A stretch of 64,000 nt of DNA from Azoarcus sp. PA01 (GTDB lineage Bacteria > Pseudomonadota > Gammaproteobacteria > Burkholderiales > Rhodocyclaceae). The stretch lies in contig LARU01000002.1 of the NCBI GenBank assembly GCA_001274695.2, positions 1 to 64,000 on the forward strand, in the 5' to 3' direction. Of the stretch, positions 39,207-49,126 are shown one piece after another (position 1 is the first letter of the stretch; each line of letters begins with the position of its first letter). The position numbers and the translations under genes were made by a program. The notes beneath the pieces were generated by a model that had not been told where the DNA came from, searched no databases, and saw only the letters and a list, made by a program, of their open reading frames with translations.

Positions 39207-40715
39207 ATGAGCGACCAGAACAACTCTCCCGCCGCCTCGCAGGACGAAAATCACCTCATTTCCGAGCGGCGCGAAAAGCTGGCCGCATGGCGTGCTGGCG
39301 GCCGAGCTTTCCCGAACGATTTCTCGCGCGAGAACATTGCCGGCAAGCTCGATGAAATCTACGGCGAAAAGGATTCGCACGAGCTCGAAGCGACGCCGGT
39401 CGAAGTGAAAGTGGCCGGGCGCATCATGCTCAAGCGCGTGATGGGCAAGGCGAGCTTCGTCACGATCCAGGATCTCTCCGGCCAGATCCAGCTGTACGTC
39501 ACGCGCGACGCGGTCGGCGACGACGTCTATGCCGACTTCAAGCGCTGGGACAGCGGCGACATCGTCGGCGCCGTCGGCACGCTGTTCAAGACGCGCACCG
39601 GCGAGCTGTCGGTGAAATGCACTGAAATCCGCCTGCTGACGAAGAGCCTGCGTCCGCTCCCCGACAAGTTCCACGGCCTGACCGACGTCGAGCAGAAATA
39701 CCGCCAGCGGCACGTCGACCTGATCATGAACGAGCAGACGCGCTTCACCTTCGTCGCGCGCAGCCGCATGGTGCAGTCGATCCGCAACTACATGGTCGGC
39801 CACGGCTTCCTCGAAGTCGAGACGCCGATGATGCACCCGATTCCGGGCGGCGCCGCGGCGAAGCCCTTCACGACGCACCACAACGCGCTCGACATGGAGC
39901 TGTTCCTGCGCATCGCGCCGGAGCTGTACCTCAAGCGCCTCGTCGTCGGCGGCTTCGAGAAAGTCTTCGAGGTGAACCGCAACTTCCGCAACGAAGGCCT
40001 CTCCCCGCGCCACAATCCCGAATTCACGATGATGGAGTTCTACGAGGCTTATGCGAATTACAAGAGCCTGATGAACTTCACCGAAGGGCTGCTGCGCCAG
40101 GCGGCGCGCGAAGCGCTCGGCACCGAAGTGTTCGTCTACCAGGGACGCGAGCTCGACCTGTCGAAGCCGTTCGCGCGGCTGACGATCGTCGAGGCGATCC
40201 ACCAGTACCACCCGGGTTTCTCGATCGCGCAGCTGAACGACGAAGCGTGGCTGCGCGCGAAGCTGACCGACCTCAAGGCGAAGCTGCGCGACGGCGCGGG
40301 CTTGGGCACGCTGCAGCTGATGCTGTTCGAGGAGACCACCGAAGCCGAGCTGTGGGAGCCGACGTTCATCATCGACTACCCGGCCGAAGTGTCGCCGCTC
40401 GCGCGCCGCAACGACGCGAACCCGGAGATCACCGAACGTTTCGAGCTCTTCATCGTCGGCCGCGAGATCGCCAACGGCTTCTCCGAGCTGAACGACCCGG
40501 AAGACCAGGCCGCGCGTTTCCTCGAGCAGGTCAAGGCGAAGGAAGCCGGCGACGAGGAGGCGATGTTCTACGACGCCGACTATATCCGCGCGCTCGAATA
40601 CGGCCTGCCGCCGACCGGCGGCTGCGGCATCGGCATCGACCGCCTCGTGATGCTCTTGACCGACAGCCCGAGCATCCGCGACGTGATCCTGTTCCCGCAG
40701 ATGCGCTCGGAGTGA
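39207..40715 (+). CDS. lysS: Lysyl-tRNA synthetase (class II)
   Basis: A 502-residue class II synthetase. The OB-fold anticodon-binding domain (about residues 65-165, [20 protein letters not shown]) precedes the catalytic core. Motif 1 lies around [17 protein letters not shown], motif 2 in [20 protein letters not shown] and motif 3 in [13 protein letters not shown]. The ATG at 39207 lies before [10 protein letters not shown], the usual variable N-terminus. Two tandem GC-rich hairpins follow the stop, probably ending or slowing transcription before mnmC. Confidence 0.96.
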   Translation: MSDQNNSPAASQDENHLISERREKLAAWRAGGRAFPNDFSRENIAGKLDEIYGEKDSHELEATPVEVKVAGRIMLKRVMGKASFVTIQDLSGQIQLYVTRDAVGDDVYADFKRWDSGDIVGAVGTLFKTRTGELSVKCTEIRLLTKSLRPLPDKFHGLTDVEQKYRQRHVDLIMNEQTRFTFVARSRMVQSIRNYMVGHGFLEVETPMMHPIPGGAAAKPFTTHHNALDMELFLRIAPELYLKRLVVGGFEKVFEVNRNFRNEGLSPRHNPEFTMMEFYEAYANYKSLMNFTEGLLRQAAREALGTEVFVYQGRELDLSKPFARLTIVEAIHQYHPGFSIAQLNDEAWLRAKLTDLKAKLRDGAGLGTLQLMLFEETTEAELWEPTFIIDYPAEVSPLARRNDANPEITERFELFIVGREIANGFSELNDPEDQAARFLEQVKAKEAGDEEAMFYDADYIRALEYGLPPTGGCGIGIDRLVMLLTDSPSIRDVILFPQMRSE

Positions 40716-40741
40716 GTCCACCCGATCCCGCGCAACGCAAT

Positions 40742-40789
40742 CCGGGCGCCGCAAGGCGCCTTGTCCCGGGCGCCGCAAGGCGCCTTGTC
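40742..40789 (+). repeat. Two identical 24-bp hairpin units between lysS and mnmC
   Basis: The unit CCGGGCGCCGCAAGGCGCCT plus TGTC is repeated exactly at 40742-40765 and 40766-40789. Each unit can fold as GGCGCC-GCAA-GGCGCC followed by TTGTC, a terminator-like hairpin with only a weak T tract. Confidence 0.85.
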
Positions 40790-40801
40790 ATTTCCGAGGC
40801 C

Positions 40802-42712
40802 GTGCCCGTGCCCATCGACCCTGCCCGCCTGGCTTTGACCGACGACGGCACGCCCCGCTCCGCGGCGTTCGGCGGCGTCCATCCCCCGTGCGGCGACGAG
40901 CTCGAACAGGCGCGCTTCATTTTCATCGCCGGCAACGGTCTGCCCGGGCGCTGGCAGCAGCGCGAGTGCTTCACGATCCTCGAAACCCGCTTCGGTTTCG
41001 GGCTGAACTTTCTCGCGACCTGGGGAGCGTGGCGAACCGATCCGGAGCGCTGCGAGCGCCTGCATTTCGTCTCGGTCGAACCCCATCCCTTCACGAGGGA
41101 AGACCTTGCGACCTTGCACGCGCTCTGGCCGGAGCTCGCGCCGCTGGCCGCCGAACTGGCGGATAACTGGCCGCCGCTGACGCCCGGCGTGCACCGCCTC
41201 GATCTGGATGCCGGGCGCGTCGTGCTGACGCTGCTGCTCGGCGACGCACGCGAACTGCTGCCCCAGCTCGAATGCCGTGCCGACGCGTTCTTTCTCGACG
41301 GCTTCTCGCCGGCCTGCAATGCCGAACTGTGGTCGGCGCTGCTCGCCGAACTCGGCCGCCTGGCGGCGCCCGAAGCGACGCTCACGAGCGGGTCGGTGGG
41401 CGACGACGTGCACCGAGCACTGGCCGACGCCGGCTTCGACTGTGAAAAAGCACCTGGTTTCGGCGGCAAACACACGATGTGCCGGGCGCGCCACCGCGGC
41501 GGCGCGACACGGCCGACAGCGGTTGCCGCAAAGCAGGCGCTGGTGATCGGCGCCGGGCTCGCCGGCAGCAGCATTGCGGAGCGGCTCGCGGCACGCGGCT
41601 GGCATATCGACGTCATCGACGCGGCGAGCGGCCCCGGCGAGGGCGCGTCCGGCAACCTGACCGGCGTGCTGCGCCCGCTGCCGAGCCTCGACGACAACCG
41701 GCTGGCGCGCATCACGCGAGCCGGCGCGCTGTACGGCCTGCATCATCTGCGCCGGCTGAGCAAAGCCGGCCTGCCGGTGCGATGGGACGCGTGCGGCGTG
41801 CTGCATCTGGCGCGCGATCCGGTGCACGAAGGCAAGCAGCGCCGCATCGTCGAAGCCCATCGTCCGCCGTCGGACTACCTGCGTTTCGTCGAACGTGACG
41901 AGGCCTCGGCGCTCGCCGGCTGGCCGCTGCCGGCAGGCGGCTGGTGGTTTCCGCAGGGAGCGTGGGTTTCGCCGCCGAGCCTTTGCACGGCGAACCTGAT
42001 GACCCGTCCCGACCTCATTCGCTGTCACTTCGGACGCGCGATGCAGCGGCTCGAAGCGACGGTCGATGGCTGGACCGCGTTCGACGCCGACGGCAAGGCG
42101 ATCGCGAGCGCTCCGGTCGCCGTGCTCGCGAACGGGGTCGGCATCCGCGCGGTGCCGCAGGCGGCCGCGCTGCCGGTGCGCAGCGCGCGCGGCCAGGTGA
42201 CGCATTTCGCCGCCGCGAGCGGCAGTTCGCCGAACGTCGTGGTATGCCGCCTCGGCTATGTCAGCCCGGCGCTCGACGGCGTGCGCAGCGCAGGGGCGAC
42301 GTTCGGGGTCGACGACGACGAGCCGGCGCTGCGCGACGCGGACCAGCGCGAAAACCTCGCGAAACTCGAGTTCATCCTTCCCGGCTACGCCGCACAGCTC
42401 ACGCTCGCCGAGCTCGCGGGGCGCGTGGGTTTTCGCCCCGCGTCTCCCGACCGCCTGCCGATGGTCGGTGAAGTTCCCGCCGTCCTGCGCGCCGACCGCG
42501 CGACGCCGCTCGGGCAGATTCCCCGCCACCCCGGGCTGTATGCGGTCGCCGGCTTCGGCGCCCGCGGCCTGGTGTGGGCGAGCCTTGCCGCCGAGCTGCT
42601 CGCCAGCCGCCTCGCGGGCGAACCGCTGCCGCTCGAGCGCGAGCTCGTCGACGCCCTCGACCCCGCCCGTTATCTACTGCGACCGGTACGCCGCATAACC
42701 CCGGAAGGGTAA
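40802..42712 (+). CDS. mnmC: tRNA 5-methylaminomethyl-2-thiouridine biosynthesis bifunctional protein MnmC
   Basis: A 636-residue fusion. The N-terminal methyltransferase domain (about residues 1-240) has TRFGFGLNFLATWGAW and the active-site loop DGFSPACNAELW. The C-terminal FAD-dependent oxidoreductase begins ALVIGAGLAGSSIAERLA (about 245) and ends GLYAVAGFGARGLVWASL. It turns cmnm5s2U into mnm5s2U at the tRNA wobble position, the same base later selenated by SelU. The start is GTG at 40802, with GAGG 5 bases upstream; GTG 40808 is also possible. Confidence 0.93.
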   Translation: MPVPIDPARLALTDDGTPRSAAFGGVHPPCGDELEQARFIFIAGNGLPGRWQQRECFTILETRFGFGLNFLATWGAWRTDPERCERLHFVSVEPHPFTREDLATLHALWPELAPLAAELADNWPPLTPGVHRLDLDAGRVVLTLLLGDARELLPQLECRADAFFLDGFSPACNAELWSALLAELGRLAAPEATLTSGSVGDDVHRALADAGFDCEKAPGFGGKHTMCRARHRGGATRPTAVAAKQALVIGAGLAGSSIAERLAARGWHIDVIDAASGPGEGASGNLTGVLRPLPSLDDNRLARITRAGALYGLHHLRRLSKAGLPVRWDACGVLHLARDPVHEGKQRRIVEAHRPPSDYLRFVERDEASALAGWPLPAGGWWFPQGAWVSPPSLCTANLMTRPDLIRCHFGRAMQRLEATVDGWTAFDADGKAIASAPVAVLANGVGIRAVPQAAALPVRSARGQVTHFAAASGSSPNVVVCRLGYVSPALDGVRSAGATFGVDDDEPALRDADQRENLAKLEFILPGYAAQLTLAELAGRVGFRPASPDRLPMVGEVPAVLRADRATPLGQIPRHPGLYAVAGFGARGLVWASLAAELLASRLAGEPLPLERELVDALDPARYLLRPVRRITPEG

Positions 42713-43175
42713 TTTGCATCTATCATGAGTGCAGCTGCTGCCGCGACGGCTACTTGCTTTACGGTATTTGCACCCCCACCCCCCTTGCGTAAGATCGCAC
42801 CGACTTGAAACTATTCGAAAAACAGCAGGCCGATTACCCGAACTGCCGGCACAGGCAGCCGGGCACACCGGAATCATGATGTTCAGATGAAGGTATGTCC
42901 CACGGGATTATCGAGCCGCACGATGACCGACCTGCGCGTCGGACCGATTCGGGTGGAGGAGACAACCGGAGGCCGGATGTGCGCGGCACCGGCTTCCCCG
43001 AAATCGGCGTTCATTTCGTTTGTTCATTTCGTTTCCCCGCACCGAAAGCATGAAGCGCGGGCGTTCCCGGGCTTTCGCTGTGATCGAATGCGGCAGCAAA
43101 GCGGGATGACCGTTCGAAAACGGCCGGCGTCCGCTGTAACCGACGCAGCGCAACAGTTCGAAAAGTGGGTACTTG
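42713..43175. other. Intergenic region without a convincing gene
   Basis: This 463-base gap holds no protein that looks real. A 100-residue frame at 42887-43189 lacks family similarity and runs into the kinase start. A perfect 13-bp tandem duplication, GTTCATTTCGTTT, lies at 43009-43034. The stretch near 42760-42830 is relatively AT-rich and may hold the kinase promoter, but no clear -35/-10 pair was identified. Confidence 0.5.
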
Positions 43176-45659
43176 ATGACCGGGAATGATCGGACGCCGC
43201 GCATCGCTCGCGCAAATGTGGACGCCGCCCTCGTTGACACCACCGACCAGATGCTGGGCCTGCTGGACTGCGACGGCACGGTGTTGCGCGCAAACCGAAG
43301 TCTCGTTGCGTTCTTCGACGTCGCCGCGGACGAAATCGTCGGAAAACCCCTATGGTCGGCGCCGGGCTGGGAAAAATGGGGCGTCGGCGCGCTGAACATC
43401 AAGCGTGCGGTCAGGGAAGCTGCAGCAGGCAAGGCGAGTCACGTGCTCGGGATTCTTGCCGGCGAGTCGAGCGGGGGGCACAGCGCCGAGTTCGATCTCC
43501 AGCGCGTTGCCGAAGATTTCGGCCTCGCGCCATCGGTCGCATTGATGGGCCGCTTCGACGCGATCGAGAAACAGCTTTCCAGCGCCCGGGCGCTTCGCCT
43601 TTCCCAGCTTTACGGCGCCATCTCCGAGACCAACAAAGCGGTGATGCGCAGCTCGAAGCCCGAAGAGGTGTATCGCGCGGTATGCGATGCATGCGTGCGC
43701 CACTGCGGTTTCAAGCTCGCATGGATCGGGCTTCACGACCCGCTGAGCGGGTACATCATCCCGGTCGAGGCGGCGGGCGCGGCCGCCTCCTACGTGGACG
43801 ACCTCAGGACGGAGGCAGGCCCCGCCAGCATTGAGCGCCATGACCGCATCGAGACGGCAAGGGACGGTCTGGTGCCGTCAATCGTGCCGGACATCGCTGC
43901 GGATCCGGATCTCGCGGCGTGGCACGCCGCCGCAGCCGCTCACGGTCTGGCGTGCCTCGTTTCCCTGCCCCTGCAGCGCAACGGCGCACTGTTCGGCCGA
44001 CTCAACGTCTACGGCGGCACGGCGCATCGTTTCGACGACGAAGCGGTCGCGCTGCTCGAAGAGATGGCGGACAACGTTTCCTTCGCGCTCGACCATTTCG
44101 ACCGCGAGGCGCTGCGCTGCCACACCGAAGCGGCGTTGCGGGCAAGCGAGGCCCGTCTGCAGGAAGCGCAGGCGGTGGGCCGGATCGGCGACTGGGAACT
44201 CGACCGCGAAACCGGCGCGATGACGTGGTCGCCGGAGCTCTTCCATCTCTTCGAACGACCGCTGGAAATGGGCGCGCCGGACTGCGAAGGGGCGCTCGCG
44301 TATTACGAGCCGGACACGCGTGAACAAACCCGCGCCCGCTTCCGCCACGCGATGGACACCGGCGAGCGCTGCGAACTCGAACAGACGATCACCCTTCCGT
44401 CGGGCGCGGTGCACCACCACGCGACCCAGATCGTCCCGCTGAAGGACGCCGAGGGGCGGGTGTACAAGCTGTTCGGGACCGTCCAGGACATCACCGAGCG
44501 CAAGCTCGCCGAACAGCAGCTTCGCCGCAAGACGCTCGAGATCGAGGATCTCTACCAGAACGCGCCGTGCGGCTATCAGTCGGTCGACGCCGATGGCCTG
44601 ATCATCCGCATCAACGACACTGCGCTGAACTGGCTCGGCTACGAACGCGAAGAGGTTGTCGGCAGGATGAAGATGGTCGACCTCCTGAATCCCGAAAGCC
44701 AGCCGCTCTTTCTCGACCAGTTCCTGAGCCTGAAGCAGACCGGCCTCTTCCAGAGCCTGGAACTCGAGCTGATCCGCAGCAACGGATCGAAGCTGCCGGT
44801 GCAGGTCGACTCGACCGCGATCCTCGACGCCGACGGCCACTTCGTCGCGACCCGCACGATGCTGTCGGACAATTCGGCGCGCAAGCAGCTCGAGATCGAG
44901 CGCGCCGCCCATGAAGCGCGGCTCGCCGAGCTGTCGCGGCACATGGTCGACGTGCAGGAAAACGAACGGCGCAAACTCGCCGGCGAACTCCACGACCGCG
45001 CGAGCCCGAACCTGGCTGCGCTGCAGCTGACGCTGTCGAACCTCGCGTGCGCGCTGCCGGCGTCGGTATTGAGCGAGCTGGAGCCGATGCTCGGCGACGC
45101 CCAGGCCCTCCTGCTCGACACCGCCGCGGGCATTCGGGAGATCTGCACGAACCTTCGTCCGGCGACGCTCGATTACGCCGGTTTGATCCCGGCGCTGCAG
45201 GATTACGCGCAACAATTCGCGCGCCGGACCGGCATTGCGGTACGCCTCGAGCTGGCATCTCTGAAAACCCAGCTTCTGCCGAACGTACAGTCGCTGCTGT
45301 TCCGCATCGCCCAGGAAGCGCTCACGAACTGCGCCAAGCATGCCGATGCGGGAACGATTCACCTCCAACTGGCGGAGACCGCCGACGCCCTCATCCTGAA
45401 GATTTCCGACGACGGAGTCGGCTTCGACTCCTGCCTGCTGGGCGAAAGCGGTTCCAAGCCCGGCCTCGGACTGATCACGATGAAGGAACGGGCGGAGTTC
45501 GCGGGCGGCCGCTTCACCATCACATCCAACCCAGAATCCGGGACAGAAATCACCGTGACTTTCGACCTTCATGCACTGAACACCCTATGGAAAACTCGAC
45601 AGCATCCTTCGCGGCGCGCGAGCGACCGCCTGTTCCAGGCACAACCGGGGACCTTATGA
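43176..45659 (+). CDS. Soluble GAF/PAS sensor histidine kinase (NarL-type, HisKA_3)
   Basis: An 827-residue cytoplasmic kinase without membrane segments. An N-terminal PAS-like domain (about residues 20-120) is followed by GAF (about 150-310, YRAVCDACVRHCGFKLAWIG). Two further PAS domains lie at about 325-450 and 455-575 (GYQSVDADGLIIRINDTALN). The HisKA_3 dimerisation segment carries His606 in ERRKLAGELHDRASPNLAAL. The ATPase domain has EALTNCAKHA and DDGVGFD. The ATG at 43176 is used; TTG 43173 precedes it. The stop overlaps the ATG of the response regulator gene (ATGA), a coupled pair. Confidence 0.88.
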   Translation: MTGNDRTPRIARANVDAALVDTTDQMLGLLDCDGTVLRANRSLVAFFDVAADEIVGKPLWSAPGWEKWGVGALNIKRAVREAAAGKASHVLGILAGESSGGHSAEFDLQRVAEDFGLAPSVALMGRFDAIEKQLSSARALRLSQLYGAISETNKAVMRSSKPEEVYRAVCDACVRHCGFKLAWIGLHDPLSGYIIPVEAAGAAASYVDDLRTEAGPASIERHDRIETARDGLVPSIVPDIAADPDLAAWHAAAAAHGLACLVSLPLQRNGALFGRLNVYGGTAHRFDDEAVALLEEMADNVSFALDHFDREALRCHTEAALRASEARLQEAQAVGRIGDWELDRETGAMTWSPELFHLFERPLEMGAPDCEGALAYYEPDTREQTRARFRHAMDTGERCELEQTITLPSGAVHHHATQIVPLKDAEGRVYKLFGTVQDITERKLAEQQLRRKTLEIEDLYQNAPCGYQSVDADGLIIRINDTALNWLGYEREEVVGRMKMVDLLNPESQPLFLDQFLSLKQTGLFQSLELELIRSNGSKLPVQVDSTAILDADGHFVATRTMLSDNSARKQLEIERAAHEARLAELSRHMVDVQENERRKLAGELHDRASPNLAALQLTLSNLACALPASVLSELEPMLGDAQALLLDTAAGIREICTNLRPATLDYAGLIPALQDYAQQFARRTGIAVRLELASLKTQLLPNVQSLLFRIAQEALTNCAKHADAGTIHLQLAETADALILKISDDGVGFDSCLLGESGSKPGLGLITMKERAEFAGGRFTITSNPESGTEITVTFDLHALNTLWKTRQHPSRRASDRLFQAQPGTL

Positions 45660-46303
45660 CGATCCGTATCGTACTGGCCGACGACCACCAGATGTTTCGT
45701 CACGCGCTGCGCGCGATGCTCGAGAAGGAGCCGGGAATCCGCATCGTCGGCGAAGCGAGCAATGGCGACGAACTGATCGACCTGATCAGCCACCAGCCGG
45801 TCGACATCGCCTGTGTCGATATCGGCATGCCGGGGATGAACGGCATCGAGGCGACGCGCCGCCTGCTCGCGATCCGCCCGCACGTGCGCGTGATCGGGCT
45901 TTCGGCGTTCTCCGACCGCCAGTTCGTGCTCGACCTGCTCAACGCCGGCGCGACCGGCTACGTGACGAAAGCCGAGGCCGGTGACGAGCTGCTGCGCGCG
46001 ATCCACACCGTGCAGCAGTCCAAGACCTACCTCTGTCCGGACGTCGCCGCGACGGTCACGAACGCGCTGCTCGACAACGCGCCGAAGGACATCTCCGCGC
46101 CCCGCATCACCGCCCGCGAGCGTCAGGTGCTGCAGCTGATCGCCGAAGGTTACACGTCCACCCGCATCGCCGACCGGCTGCACCTGGCGCCCTCGACTGT
46201 CGAGGTGCACCGCCGCAACATCATGCGCAAGCTCGATCTGCACAGCGTTGCCGAACTGACGAAGTACGCGATTCGCAGCGGAATCACGACGGTTACAGGC
46301 TGA
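45656..46303 (+). CDS. NarL/FixJ-family response regulator
   Basis: A 215-residue protein. The receiver domain (about residues 1-120) has acidic pocket D9-D10, phospho-acceptor D55 in VDIGMPGMNG and the conserved Lys in YVTKAEAGDELL. The C-terminal LuxR/GerE helix-turn-helix (about 148-210) contains RERQVLQLIAEGYTSTRIA and STVEVHRRNIMRKL. It is the cognate partner of the upstream kinase through the four-base overlap. The phasin gene downstream might be a target, but nothing in the sequence shows that. Confidence 0.93.
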   Translation: MTIRIVLADDHQMFRHALRAMLEKEPGIRIVGEASNGDELIDLISHQPVDIACVDIGMPGMNGIEATRRLLAIRPHVRVIGLSAFSDRQFVLDLLNAGATGYVTKAEAGDELLRAIHTVQQSKTYLCPDVAATVTNALLDNAPKDISAPRITARERQVLQLIAEGYTSTRIADRLHLAPSTVEVHRRNIMRKLDLHSVAELTKYAIRSGITTVTG

Positions 46304-46557
46304 TAGGGGATTTTTTGCGCAGCCTACCCGGTTTCCGGTACGTCGAACACGCCAATCACCGTATGGTCCCAAAGTGGGGCTGCAAGTAGCATTCCCGCTG
46401 CCCGGAATGATCTTCGTTTTATGCATTTGGATTAAACCAGCTATACTGGCGAGGCCACGTGGAGAAAGAAGGGAGCCGGTCTTCCGAAGCTCTTTACACC
46501 GGGCAACGAAGCTCGCTGCGGCGAGATTTGAATAAATACGCTTTCAGGAATTCAAAC

Positions 46558-47112
46558 ATGAATACTCTTCCTTCCGTACAGAAACTGACGCAGGCAGCAA
46601 ACGGCAACATTCAGGCTTTCCAGTCCTTCGCCGGCATTGTCCTGAATGCGTCGGAGCGGCTCGTCGCGCTCAACATCGAGGCGGCCCGCACGCTGTGCAG
46701 CACCGCGACCGCGACTGCCGCGCCGCTGACGGCGAGCAATGACATGCGCGAGCAGATCGCAGCGCGCATGGGTACGCAAGGCAAGATGTTCGAACAGGCA
46801 GCGGAATATTTCCGCAGCTTCAACGAGCTGTGCGCAAAGACCCAGAGCGAGGTCGCGGAGCTCAATACGCAGCGCCTGAACGAAGTGTCGGAGTCGGTGC
46901 ATGAGCTGCTCGACAGCGTCGCGAAAACGGGTCCGAGCGGCGCCGCCGACCTCGTCGCCGCGATGAAGACCGCGATGACCAACGCCAGCGCCACGTACGA
47001 GAACATGATCAAGACGACTCGCGACGTCACCGAGTCGAACCTCGCGGCCGCCAGCAACGCGCTGCAGCCGATCGTCACCGCGACGACGAAGCAGGCGCGC
47101 AAGGTCGCCTGA
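46558..47112 (+). CDS. phaP: Phasin family protein (PHA granule-associated)
   Basis: A 184-residue protein, almost entirely amphipathic helix, with the phasin_2 pattern (QAFQSFAGIVLNASERLVAL and LNIEAARTL). Phasins coat polyhydroxyalkanoate granules and control their number and size. The ATG at 46558 follows AGGA. TATACT at 46442-46447 could be part of its promoter, but a good -35 partner is not evident. A strong terminator follows the gene. No polymerase gene adjoins, as is common for phasins. Confidence 0.9.
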   Translation: MNTLPSVQKLTQAANGNIQAFQSFAGIVLNASERLVALNIEAARTLCSTATATAAPLTASNDMREQIAARMGTQGKMFEQAAEYFRSFNELCAKTQSEVAELNTQRLNEVSESVHELLDSVAKTGPSGAADLVAAMKTAMTNASATYENMIKTTRDVTESNLAAASNALQPIVTATTKQARKVA

Positions 47113-47189
47113 CCGGCAGCCGGAAAGCACAAAGAAATCCTCCGCAAATCCCCGGGGAACCCCCCCGGGTGGAGTGCGAAGTGAACCTT

Positions 47190-47226
47190 CCCCGCGCAAC
47201 CGCTCAGGCGGCGCGGGGTTTTTTTT
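47190..47226 (+). terminator. Rho-independent terminator after the phasin gene
   Basis: A perfect 8-bp stem CCCCGCGC/GCGCGGGG with a 13-base loop is followed by eight T. It acts on the plus strand. Confidence 0.9.
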
Positions 47227-47315
47227 CGTGGCGGCGTGCCGGCCCGGTAATCCGCCGGGAAGCCGGCACTGCCCCGGGGGCGGGGCAAGACAGGATTGTG
47301 CGGTCAGGCCGCCGC

Positions 47316-48713
47316 TCAGACGTAGCGGCCGATGCGCTTCAGCACCCGCTCACGCCCGAGGACTTCGAGCACCGCGTCGATCGCGGGCGTCTGGGCGACA
47401 CCGAGCGTGGCGACGCGCAGCGGAATCGCGACCTGCGGCATCTTCAGCCCGTGTTCGGCCATCGTGTCCTTGATCGCCTGGTTCAGCGCCGGTTTTTCCC
47501 ATGCCACGTCGGCAAGACGCGCTTTCAGGCTCGCGAGCGCCACCCTGCCCGCGTCGGTCAGGTGCTGCGCGAGCAGCTCGTCCGAGGGGTGGACTTCGAC
47601 GCAGTAAAGTTCGGCCGCATCCGCGAGCTCGTTCAGGTTCGCGACTCGCTCCTTGTACAGCGCGACGACCGATTCGAGGCGCGGGCCGGCTTCCGGGTCG
47701 ACGCCGCGGCGCGCGAGCCGGTTGGCGACGTCCGCCGCGAGGCGCGCGTCGTCGGCGTGCTTGATGTAGTGCGCGTTGAGCCAATTGAGCTTTTCGGTGT
47801 TGAACTGCGCCGCCGACGGCGTGATGTGGTCGAGATCGAACCACGCGACGAACTGCTCGCGCGGGAAGATCTCGTCGTCCCCATGGCTCCAGCCAAGGCG
47901 CGCGAGATAGTTGATGACCGCTTCAGGCAGGTAGCCGTCATCAAAATACTGCATCACGCTGACCGCGCCATGGCGCTTCGACAGCTTCGTGCCGTCGTCG
48001 CCGAGGATCATCGACAGGTGCGCGTACAGCGGCACCTCCGCGCCGAGCGCGCGCAGGATGTTGATCTGGCGCGGCGTGTTGTTGACATGGTCGTCGCCGC
48101 GGATCACGTGCGTGATGCCCATGTCGCGGTCATCGACGACGACGCAGAAATTGTAGGTCGGGGTGCCGTCGGCGCGCGCGATGACGAGGTCGTCGAGTTC
48201 CGCGTTCGCGATCTCGATGCGCCCTTTGACGAGGTCGTCCCACGCGACGACGCCTTCACCCGGATTGCGGAAGCGCACGACCGGCTCGACGCCGGCGGGC
48301 GGCGCCGCCAGCACTTTGCCCGGCTCGGGCCGCCAGCGCCCGTCATAACGCGGTTTTTCGCCGCGCGCGCGCTGCTCTTCGCGCATCTGGTCGAGTTCCT
48401 CGGTGGACGCATAGCAGTGGTACGCGCTGCCTGCGGCGAGCATCTCGGCGATCACCGCCTTGTAGCGCTCCATGCGCTGCATCTGGTAGAAGGGCCCTTC
48501 GTCGGCGTCGAGCCCGAGCCAACTCATGCCGTCGAGGATCGCCTGCACCGCGGCGGGCGTCGAGCGCGCGACGTCGGTATCCTCGATACGCAGGATGAAA
48601 GTTCCGCCATGCCGGCGGGCGAATGCCCATGAGAACAGAGCGGTACGCGCCCCGCCGATATGGAGGTAGCCGGTCGGGCTCGGGGCGAAACGGGTGCGAA
48701 CGTTGGAAGCCAT
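47316..48713 (-). CDS. gltX: Glutamyl-tRNA synthetase (class I)
   Basis: A 465-residue class I synthetase. The HIGH-like motif is [20 protein letters not shown] (about residues 10-29). The KMSKS-like motif is [13 protein letters not shown] (about 238-250). A helical anticodon-binding C-terminal half follows. It charges tRNA(Glu), and in organisms with GatCAB may also charge tRNA(Gln); the sequence here does not decide. The two tRNA-Val genes and their terminator lie upstream on the same strand. The gene converges on the phasin gene. Confidence 0.96.
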   Translation of the reverse strand: MASNVRTRFAPSPTGYLHIGGARTALFSWAFARRHGGTFILRIEDTDVARSTPAAVQAILDGMSWLGLDADEGPFYQMQRMERYKAVIAEMLAAGSAYHCYASTEELDQMREEQRARGEKPRYDGRWRPEPGKVLAAPPAGVEPVVRFRNPGEGVVAWDDLVKGRIEIANAELDDLVIARADGTPTYNFCVVVDDRDMGITHVIRGDDHVNNTPRQINILRALGAEVPLYAHLSMILGDDGTKLSKRHGAVSVMQYFDDGYLPEAVINYLARLGWSHGDDEIFPREQFVAWFDLDHITPSAAQFNTEKLNWLNAHYIKHADDARLAADVANRLARRGVDPEAGPRLESVVALYKERVANLNELADAAELYCVEVHPSDELLAQHLTDAGRVALASLKARLADVAWEKPALNQAIKDTMAEHGLKMPQVAIPLRVATLGVAQTPAIDAVLEVLGRERVLKRIGRYV

Positions 48714-48807
48714 GGGGATAGGGGCGCGGAGCCGGGTCGAAAGTCCTGGATTCTACGCCTTCGCCCGGACGTCCCCTGTCGTGACCGGGACTGCGGCGGG
48801 CGAGGCA

Positions 48808-48843
48808 TAAAAACAAAAACCCCGAAGCCGGGCAGCTTCAGGG
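48808..48843 (-). terminator. Rho-independent terminator after the tRNA-Val pair
   Basis: On the minus strand a 9-bp stem CCCTGAAGC/GCTTCGGGG (one T-G pair) with a 6-base loop is followed by TTTTTGTTTTT. It lies between the tRNA genes and gltX. Confidence 0.88.
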
Positions 48844-48850
48844 TCGTGTC

Positions 48851-48925
48851 TGGTGGGCGGTACTGGGATCGAACCAGTGACCCCTGCCGTGTGAAGGCAG
48901 TGCTCTACCGCTGAGCTAACCGCCC
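48851..48925 (-). tRNA. tRNA-Val (anticodon CAC), copy 1
   Basis: A 75-nt gene with CCA encoded. The acceptor GGGCGGT pairs with ACCGCCC. The anticodon stem CTGCC/GGCAG holds loop TTCACAC, giving CAC. The T-arm is GGTTCGATCCC. It is identical to the copy at 48955. Confidence 0.96.
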
Positions 48926-48954
48926 CGGGGCTGCGGTGTGTCTTCGCCTGAAAC

Positions 48955-49029
48955 TGGTGGGCGGTACTGGGATCGAACCAGTGACCCCTGCCGTGTGAAG
49001 GCAGTGCTCTACCGCTGAGCTAACCGCCC
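48955..49029 (-). tRNA. tRNA-Val (anticodon CAC), copy 2
   Basis: Sequence identical to the copy 30 bases downstream; both share the terminator at 48808. The duplication would raise the dosage of the tRNA reading GUG, a favoured Val codon in GC-rich genomes. Confidence 0.96.
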
Positions 49030-49126
49030 GTCGGCGAAGAGCGCGAATTGTAGAAGGAGCCCCCTGCCGCGTCAAGGCGACAATCGCGGCAAATCGGGGC
49101 GCTTGTCAGGCCGCCCCCGACTGCGG

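Noticed and set aside
42887..43189. Possible 100-residue plus-strand gene before the GAF/PAS kinase
   Set aside because: It runs into the kinase start, has no recognisable domain and biased composition; more likely upstream regulatory sequence.
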